Shown in pieces: positions 58,884-64,000 of a stretch of DNA of 64,000 nucleotides. Every line of letters begins with the position of its first letter. The stretch's first letter is position 1. This DNA comes from Sphingomicrobium sp. (GTDB taxonomy: Bacteria; Pseudomonadota; Alphaproteobacteria; Sphingomonadales; Sphingomonadaceae): assembly GCA_036563485.1 (NCBI GenBank), contig DATCMI010000001.1, forward strand, positions 1,923,501 through 1,987,500. Reading direction: 5' to 3'. The notes beneath the pieces were generated by a model. That model searched no databases and had not been told where the DNA came from. It saw only the letters and a program-made list of their open reading frames with translations. The position numbers and the translations under genes were made by a program.

Positions 58884-59317
58884 TCGAGATCGAACTCAAG
58901 CGCCTGCCGCATGGCGAAGGCTTGCCGCTGCCGTCCTATGCGACCGACGGTGCCGCCGGGATGGACGTAGTCGCGGCCGAGGATCTGACCCTCTCGCCCG
59001 GTCAGCGCCATGCCGTTGCCACCGGCTTCGCGATCGCCATTCCGCCGGGGTACGAAGTTCAGGTGCGGCCGCGCTCGGGGCTGGCGCTGAAAAACGGCAT
59101 CACCTGCCTCAACACGCCTGGCACGATCGACGAGGATTATCGCGGCGAGGTGAAGGTCATTCTTGCCAACCTTGGAAGCGAGCCGTTTGAGGTCCGCCGC
59201 GGGGAGCGGATCGCGCAGCTGGTACCCGCGCCGGTGCTCAAGGCGAGCTTCCTGGAAGTTACCGAGCTCAGCGAAACGGGCAGGGGAGCTGGCGGCTTCG
59301 GCTCCACCGGCCGGTGA
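58880..59317 (+). CDS. dut: dUTP diphosphatase
   Basis: A 145-residue trimeric dUTPase that keeps uracil out of DNA and supplies dUMP. All five motifs are visible: [45 protein letters not shown] and [11 protein letters not shown]. It overlaps topA and the ThiF-like gene by 4 bases on each side. Confidence 0.98.
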   Translation: MIEIELKRLPHGEGLPLPSYATDGAAGMDVVAAEDLTLSPGQRHAVATGFAIAIPPGYEVQVRPRSGLALKNGITCLNTPGTIDEDYRGEVKVILANLGSEPFEVRRGERIAQLVPAPVLKASFLEVTELSETGRGAGGFGSTGR

Positions 59318-60066
59318 ACCTCCGGGACGAAGAACTGGAGCGCTACGCGCGCCATATCGTGCTGCCGCAGGTCGGCGGCGTCGGGCAGCGCAAGCTCAAG
59401 GAAGCGAGCATCGCCATCGTCGGAGCCGGCGGGATCGGCAGCGCCGTCATCCCGGCGCTCGCCGGAGCGGGCATCGGGCGGCTGACGATCATCGACGACG
59501 ACGTCGTGTCGGTCGAAAACCTCCATCGCCAGCCGCTCTTCCGGGAGCGCGACATCGGTTATTCCAAGGCGGACCTCGCATTGCAGTTCGTCCAGCGGCT
59601 CAACCGCTTCGTGCAGGCGAAGCCCGTGCAGCAGCGGGTCAGTCCTGAGAATGCGCGTCGCCTGCTCGAAGGACACGATCTCGTGATCGACGGCAGCGAC
59701 AATTTCGCAACACGGCTGGCAGTCAGCGACGCGTGCGTTGGGCTCGGTATCCCGCTGCTTTCCGCGGCGGCGGTTCAGTTCCAGGGGCAGGTGGGGCTGT
59801 TCCGCGCAACGCCCTGCTATCGCTGCTTTGTCGGCGACGCCTTCGACAGCGACGATTGCGACAATTGTGCGGAGCTCGGCGTGCTCGGGGCGCTGACGGC
59901 GACCGTCGGAAGCTTCGCGGCGCTACTGGCCGTCAATTCGGTCGTCGGCGTCGGTCCTGACCAGGGGGGCACGGTGCACATTTTCGACGGACAGAAGCTC
60001 AGCTGGCGGCCGGTCCGGATTCCGCCGGACGCGGGGTGCCGCGCCTGCGGTCAACCTAGGGCCTGA
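59314..60066 (+). CDS. ThiF/MoeB/HesA-family adenylyltransferase-like protein
   Basis: A 250-residue E1-like enzyme that activates the C-terminus of ubiquitin-like sulfur carriers. [21 protein letters not shown] binds ATP, followed by [19 protein letters not shown] and [17 protein letters not shown]. Zinc cysteines are in [11 protein letters not shown] and GCRACGQP. The usual catalytic Cys region reads [18 protein letters not shown]. There is no rhodanese domain and no carrier protein gene nearby. The start is GTG at 59314, overlapping dut; the end overlaps coaB by 16 bases. Confidence 0.9.
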   Translation: MNLRDEELERYARHIVLPQVGGVGQRKLKEASIAIVGAGGIGSAVIPALAGAGIGRLTIIDDDVVSVENLHRQPLFRERDIGYSKADLALQFVQRLNRFVQAKPVQQRVSPENARRLLEGHDLVIDGSDNFATRLAVSDACVGLGIPLLSAAAVQFQGQVGLFRATPCYRCFVGDAFDSDDCDNCAELGVLGALTATVGSFAALLAVNSVVGVGPDQGGTVHIFDGQKLSWRPVRIPPDAGCRACGQPRA

Positions 60067-60686
60067 GCAATCCTGGCGACGAGGTGCCGCGCCACCTCGT
60101 CCTTCGCACCCTCCGGCCAATCTTGGACGCCGTCGGCGGTCACGAGATGGACGCGGTTGCGCTGCCCGCCCATGACGTCGCCGGAAACGTCATTTGCGAC
60201 GATCCAGTCGGACTTCTTGGCGGCGCGTTTCTCGACTGCATGTTCCACCACATGGTCCGTCTCCGCGGCGAAGCCGATCAGGAGTCTTGGACGCTGCTCC
60301 GACGCGCCTAGCTCCGCTAGGATATCGCGCGTTGGCTCGAACTCGAGTTGAGGCGGACCGCTGCCCTTCTTGAGCTTGGTCGGCGACGGTCTGACCCGCC
60401 AATCGGCGACGGCGGCGACGAGCACGGCGGCGTCGGCGGGCAATGCGGCGAACACGGCGTCGGCCATCTGCTCAGCCGTCTCGACGTCGATCCGATCGAC
60501 ACCCGCGGGCGTGTCGAGCGCCACCGGTCCGGCCACCAGAGTTACGCGCGCACCTGCTTCCGCAGCCGCGGAGGCAATAGCAAAGCCTTGGCGTCCGGAC
60601 GAGCGATTGGCGATCACCCGCACCGGGTCGATCGGCTCGTGCGTCGGCCCGGCCGTCACGAGGATGTGCTTGCCCTGCAGAGTCAC
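60051..60686 (-). CDS. coaB: Phosphopantothenate-cysteine ligase (stand-alone CoaB)
   Basis: A 211-residue CoaB domain, which joins cysteine to 4'-phosphopantothenate in coenzyme A synthesis. [19 protein letters not shown] and [19 protein letters not shown] are the N-terminal signatures; [30 protein letters not shown] and LIGFAAET follow. In most bacteria it is fused to CoaC; here it is separate, with a GTG start overlapping the coaC stop by 4 bases. Only one base would be needed to fuse the two. Confidence 0.93.
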   Translation of the reverse strand: MTLQGKHILVTAGPTHEPIDPVRVIANRSSGRQGFAIASAAAEAGARVTLVAGPVALDTPAGVDRIDVETAEQMADAVFAALPADAAVLVAAVADWRVRPSPTKLKKGSGPPQLEFEPTRDILAELGASEQRPRLLIGFAAETDHVVEHAVEKRAAKKSDWIVANDVSGDVMGGQRNRVHLVTADGVQDWPEGAKDEVARHLVARIAQALG

Positions 60687-61225
60687 TTCAGCAGGTCGGC
60701 GAGCTGTTCCAGGATGTGCTGCGGCTCAGGCAAACGGCCTGGCCCGAATTCCCCGCACGCCATTTCGCCTTCGGCAGGCTCGATGACGCGGATGCCGTCG
60801 GCTTTCAGCTGGTCGACGTTCCTGCGCGTCGCGGCATGCAGCCACATGCGCACGTTCATCGCCGGAGCGACCACGACCGGCTGGTCGGTCGCGAGCAGCA
60901 AGGTGGTGGCGAGGTCGTCGGCAATGCCGGCCGCCATCTTCGCCAGCAGGTCTGCCGTCGCCGGGCAGACCAGGATGAAGTCCGCAGCGCGGCTGAGCTG
61001 GATGTGGCCGATCTCGACCTCGTCCTTCAGCTCCCAAAGGGACGTATGGACCTGGCTTTCAGCCAAGGTGCCGAGGCTCATCGGGGTGACGAACTGCTCG
61101 CCGGCCCTGGTCAGCACCGGGGTCACCGAATGCCCGCTTTTCTTGAGCAGCCGGATCAGCTCCAGGCTCTTGTAAGCCGCGATCCCGCCGCCAACGATCA
61201 GTAGCACTCGCGCCATGACCGCCAC
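60683..61225 (-). CDS. coaC: Phosphopantothenoylcysteine decarboxylase (stand-alone CoaC)
   Basis: A 180-residue flavoprotein domain that decarboxylates phosphopantothenoylcysteine. [21 protein letters not shown] binds [36 protein letters not shown] (the PXMNxxMW motif) and [16 protein letters not shown] (the catalytic Cys) are present. The protein ends exactly where the CoaB domain would begin in a fused enzyme. It lies between the PAP2 gene (divergent) and coaB. Confidence 0.95.
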   Translation of the reverse strand: MAVMARVLLIVGGGIAAYKSLELIRLLKKSGHSVTPVLTRAGEQFVTPMSLGTLAESQVHTSLWELKDEVEIGHIQLSRAADFILVCPATADLLAKMAAGIADDLATTLLLATDQPVVVAPAMNVRMWLHAATRRNVDQLKADGIRVIEPAEGEMACGEFGPGRLPEPQHILEQLADLLK

Positions 61226-61289
61226 CTAGCGCCGCACGGCCGTCCAAGTCGAGTGGGCCCGATTGCGCCGGTTGGCCGTTCGGCAGTCC

Positions 61290-61898
61290 ATGAACCTGGA
61301 CAAGCAAAAACGGCGCGCCGGAAGGGCGCTTCTGAACATCGATCATCAGGCGCATGAGCTGCTCGGCCCGTATGCCGAGAGCAAAGCGATGGACGCGCTT
61401 CACCCGGTCAGCAAGCTCGCCGACCAGCCGCAACTGCGCATGATCTCCGGGGCGCTGCTGCTTGCCGGGCTGCTGCGACAGGATCGCCGCCTTGCACGCG
61501 CCGGGTCACGGATGATCGTCGCTCATGAGGCGGCCACGATCGCCAAGGACGCGATCAAGACGGAGATCGAGCGCACGCGCCCGCGAAGTGCGGAATCGAA
61601 GGACGACAAGAAGCCGAAGCGCGGCAAGCGCTCCGACAAGGAAGTGACGAGCTTCCCGTCAGGTCATAGCGCCGGCGCGATCGCCGCCGCGCGCGCGTTC
61701 AGCCGCGAGTTTCCCGAATACGGCATTGCGGCGGTCGGCGGCGCGACGCTTCTCGCGCTTCTGCAGATCGTGCGCTGCGCCCATTATCCGACCGACGTCA
61801 CGGCCGGTCTCGCTCTTGGACTTGCAGCGGAAAAGGCGACAGACCTCGCCTGGTCGGCGGCGACCCGCGATGAGCTAAGCGAGGAAGAGGAAGCCTAG
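61290..61898 (+). CDS. PAP2-family phosphatase-like protein (second copy)
   Basis: A 202-residue protein with PAP2 motifs: KTEIERTRPRS, TSFPSGHSAGAIAAA and RCAHYPTDVTAGLALG (His and Asp). It has fewer hydrophobic segments than the first PAP2 protein, and a Lys-rich insert (KDDKKPKRGKRSDK) lies between motifs 1 and 2. A start at 61290 (MNLDKQKRRAG) is preferred over 61263. It is divergent from coaC and converges on ubiB, overlapping by 24 bases. Undecaprenyl or lipid phosphates are likely substrates. Confidence 0.82.
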   Translation: MNLDKQKRRAGRALLNIDHQAHELLGPYAESKAMDALHPVSKLADQPQLRMISGALLLAGLLRQDRRLARAGSRMIVAHEAATIAKDAIKTEIERTRPRSAESKDDKKPKRGKRSDKEVTSFPSGHSAGAIAAARAFSREFPEYGIAAVGGATLLALLQIVRCAHYPTDVTAGLALGLAAEKATDLAWSAATRDELSEEEEA

Positions 61899-63407
61899 CG
61901 CGCCGAGCAGTGCGCCGATCAGGCCGGCAAGCACATACCCACCGACATTCCGGTGCTCGATGATCTCGACATCGGCGAGCGGCGGAGCAGGGGGCGCGGC
62001 ACCGCGCGGCGGGTAATATTCATCGAGCCGGTTGATCAGTTCCGGCACCTTCTTTGCGGCGCGCACCAGGTCGATGATCCGGTCCGCATAATAAGCCTCG
62101 GGGCCGAGTTCGTCGCGGATCCAGTCGCGGATGAAGGGCTCGGCCGTCTCCCACATGTTGATGTCCGGATCGAGCGCGCTTGCGACGCCCTCGTTCATCA
62201 CCATCGTCTTCTGCAGAAGCAGCAGATGCGGCTGGGTCGGCATGTCGAAATCGCGGGTGATCGAGAAGAGGCTCTCGAGCATCCGGCCGACCGAGATCTC
62301 CTTGACCGGAAGCCCGCGGATCGGCTCGCCGGCTGCACGGAGAGCAGTCGCGAACTCTTCGACATTGTGGTGCGCTGGCACATATTGCGCTTCGAAATGG
62401 ATTTCGGCGACGCGCCGGTAATTGCCGGTAATCAGGCCGTACAGGATCTCCGCCAGCCAGACGCGGGCGCGGCGGTCGACGCGGCCCATGATTCCGAAGT
62501 CGATGGCGGCGATGCGTCCGTCCGGAAGCGCAAACAGGTTTCCGTGGTGGAGATCGGCATGGAAGAAGCCGTCGACCACCGATTGGCGCAGGAAGGCGCG
62601 CACGAGGATCTGTGCAAGCGCCGAGCAATCATGACCGGCGGCAATCAGGCCTTCGCGGTCGTTGAGCTTGACCCCGTCGAGCCATTCCAGCGTCAGAACG
62701 CGACGCGCGGTGCGGCGCCAGTCAATCGCCGGCACATAATAGCCCGGAATCGCGACCATGTTCTCGCGCAGCTCGGATGCCGACGCGGCTTCGCGCTGCA
62801 GGTCGAGCTCGCGAGCGGTCCACTGGCGGAAGTGAGCGACGACGAGGCGCGGGCGCAGCCGCTGCGCTTCGCCGCCATAGCGCTCGACATGCGCCGCTGC
62901 CCATTCGTAGGTCTCCAGCGCCTTGGCGAACTCTTCCTCGACGCCGGGCCGCAGCACCTTGACGGCAACCTCGACTCCGTCGGTGGTGACGGCGCGATGG
63001 ACCTGCGCGATCGAGGCTGCGCCGACCGGCACTTCGTCAAAGCTTGCGAACAGCCTCTCGAGCGGCGCGTCGAACGAGCTTTCGATGATTTTGCGGATTT
63101 CGGCAAAGGGCGCAGGGGGCAGGTCGTCCTGGAGCAGCGACAGGTTCGCGGCCGCTTCGGCTCCGACCAGGTCCGGCCGGGTCGACAGCGCCTGGCCCAG
63201 CTTCACCGCCGCCGGGCCGATCGCCACCAGCGCGTCGGCATATTGCGGCGTGTCGCGCCTGCGCGTGCCGATGCTCAGGATTCGCACCAGCCGGCGGACC
63301 TGCGGCGGAGTCATCGGGTCGCGGGCAATGCCGCGCAACGCGCCGTGGCGAGCCAGCGTGCGTCCCCACTTCGCAAGCCGCCAGAGGTGAGTGACGGCGG
63401 TCGTCAA
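61875..63407 (-). CDS. ubiB: Ubiquinone biosynthesis regulatory kinase UbiB
   Basis: A 510-residue ABC1/ADCK/UbiB atypical kinase-like protein needed for ubiquinone synthesis. The KxGQ region is AAVKLGQALSTRPDLVG; VEVAVKVLRPGV, FHADLHHGNLFALPDGRI and IDFGIMGRV are kinase-like blocks. A C-terminal hydrophobic segment (VGGYVLAGLIGALLGALGFL) anchors it to the membrane. It overlaps ubiE by 4 bases. Confidence 0.96.
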   Translation of the reverse strand: MTTAVTHLWRLAKWGRTLARHGALRGIARDPMTPPQVRRLVRILSIGTRRRDTPQYADALVAIGPAAVKLGQALSTRPDLVGAEAAANLSLLQDDLPPAPFAEIRKIIESSFDAPLERLFASFDEVPVGAASIAQVHRAVTTDGVEVAVKVLRPGVEEEFAKALETYEWAAAHVERYGGEAQRLRPRLVVAHFRQWTARELDLQREAASASELRENMVAIPGYYVPAIDWRRTARRVLTLEWLDGVKLNDREGLIAAGHDCSALAQILVRAFLRQSVVDGFFHADLHHGNLFALPDGRIAAIDFGIMGRVDRRARVWLAEILYGLITGNYRRVAEIHFEAQYVPAHHNVEEFATALRAAGEPIRGLPVKEISVGRMLESLFSITRDFDMPTQPHLLLLQKTMVMNEGVASALDPDINMWETAEPFIRDWIRDELGPEAYYADRIIDLVRAAKKVPELINRLDEYYPPRGAAPPAPPLADVEIIEHRNVGGYVLAGLIGALLGALGFLFLA

Positions 63408-64000
63408 ATCTTCCAGCCTGAATGGATGGTCACGAGGCCGCCAAGCATCGGCTCGGCATTGGCGCGGACGAAGCCTGCGTCCGTCACCATCGCACGGAAG
63501 GCATTCGGCCGCGGGAAGCGGCGAATGCTTTCGACCAGATAGCGGTAGCTTTCTTCGTCATTGGCAACGGCCTTGCCGATGCGCGGGATCATGGTCGAGG
63601 CCCAGGCATCGTATAGGTCCGAAAAGCCCGGCCAGTCGCTCGACGAAAATTCCATACAGAAGAAACGGCCGCCGCGCTTCAGCACGCGATGCGCTTCCTT
63701 GAGCGCTGCAGGGATGTCGGTCACGTTCCGGATGCCGAAAACGATCGTGTAGGCGTCGAACGCAGCATCATCGAACGTCAGGCTCTCGGCATTCTCCACC
63801 TGCCAATGCACGCCACTCAGCCCGCGCTGCCGTCCTCGCTGCTTGCCGACCTCGAGCATGTCGGCGTTGATGTCGGACACCGTCACCTCGGCGCCGCGCC
63901 TTGCCATGCGGAACGCGACGTCGCCGGTGCCGCCCGCCATATCGAGGATCTGCTCGCCCGCGCGCGGCTTCACCCGATTGACGAAGCGGTCCTTCCACAG
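63404..64000 (-). CDS. ubiE: Ubiquinone/menaquinone methyltransferase UbiE, start lies outside the window
   Basis: The C-terminal 198 codons of UbiE (C-methylation in ubiquinone synthesis). The frame is open to the window edge (WKDRFVNRVKPRAGEQ), so the GTG at 63973 is not the true start. SAM motif I is ILDMAGGTGDVAFRMARRG; VTVSDINADMLEVGK, DAYTIVFGIRNVTDIPAAL and YRYLVESIRRFP are UbiE signatures. It heads the ubiE-ubiB pair with a 4-base overlap. Confidence 0.95.
   Translation of the reverse strand: MWKDRFVNRVKPRAGEQILDMAGGTGDVAFRMARRGAEVTVSDINADMLEVGKQRGRQRGLSGVHWQVENAESLTFDDAAFDAYTIVFGIRNVTDIPAALKEAHRVLKRGGRFFCMEFSSSDWPGFSDLYDAWASTMIPRIGKAVANDEESYRYLVESIRRFPRPNAFRAMVTDAGFVRANAEPMLGGLVTIHSGWKI

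Overview
The window is a GC-rich chromosomal segment from an alphaproteobacterium, most probably a sphingomonad (Sphingomonadales). The signs are a TonB-dependent receptor next to a TPR-sulfotransferase, the ALA synthase form of HemA, a dapF-mtaB-ftsY-yciB block, a ubiE-ubiB-coaC/coaB-dut neighbourhood, a Tad pilus locus of the Cpa type and an EcfG-like promoter. Coding density is very high and neighbouring genes often overlap by 1-4 bases. I see no tRNA, rRNA, CRISPR array, insertion sequence or prophage, so this looks like core genome. The one clearly decaying patch is at 43.1-45.4 kb.

Layout. 0-6 kb: the end of an M28 peptidase, a Gly/Tyr-rich envelope protein behind a stress-type promoter, a MaoC-fold protein, a TonB receptor and a TPR-sulfotransferase. 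6-12.7 kb: a PAP2 phosphatase, then the leftward translation block rplY-pth-(2OG oxygenase)-ychF, and three exported proteins including two TraB/GumN paralogues. 12.8-15.8 kb: glyQS. 15.8-23.1 kb: a leftward Tad/Cpa pilus operon (cpaA, cpaB, cpaC, cpaD, cpaE, tadB, tadC) with no CpaF/TadA ATPase and no Flp pilin. 23.2-29.3 kb: a DAO-type FAD oxidoreductase, an S41 protease-like protein, a membrane LytTR regulator, rnhA, ispH and a lipoprotein.

29.3-35.5 kb: a tandem glycine riboswitch in front of gcvT-gcvH-methyltransferase-gcvPA-gcvPB-DUF938. 35.5-37.4 kb: two PilZ proteins and superoxide dismutase. 37.4-42.6 kb: six leftward genes (dapF, mtaB, ftsY, yciB, ABC ATPase, ABC permease), each joined to the next by a 4-base overlap. 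42.7-46 kb: a basic low-complexity protein, an ABC exporter and a methyltransferase both broken by one-base deletions, then rpsD. 46.3-53.7 kb: an M61 peptidase, the rpiB-glyA-nrdR-trmJ operon, a second membrane LytTR regulator facing an exported protein, and hemA. 53.8-64 kb: murI, plsY, dprA, topA, dut, a ThiF-like protein, coaB and coaC as separate genes, a second PAP2 protein, ubiB and the start-truncated ubiE.

How the genes work together. Glycine and one-carbon metabolism is unusually well represented: glycyl-tRNA synthetase, a riboswitch-controlled glycine cleavage system, serine hydroxymethyltransferase, ALA synthase and possibly the DAO-family oxidase. The other themes are envelope and surface functions (Tad pilus, TonB import, exported proteases) and signalling (two LytTR membrane regulators, two PilZ proteins). 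The points most worth following up are the Tad operon without its ATPase, the two pairings of a LytTR membrane regulator with an exported protein, the 2OG oxygenase inside the translation operon, the EcfG-type promoter, and the cluster of one-base deletions.
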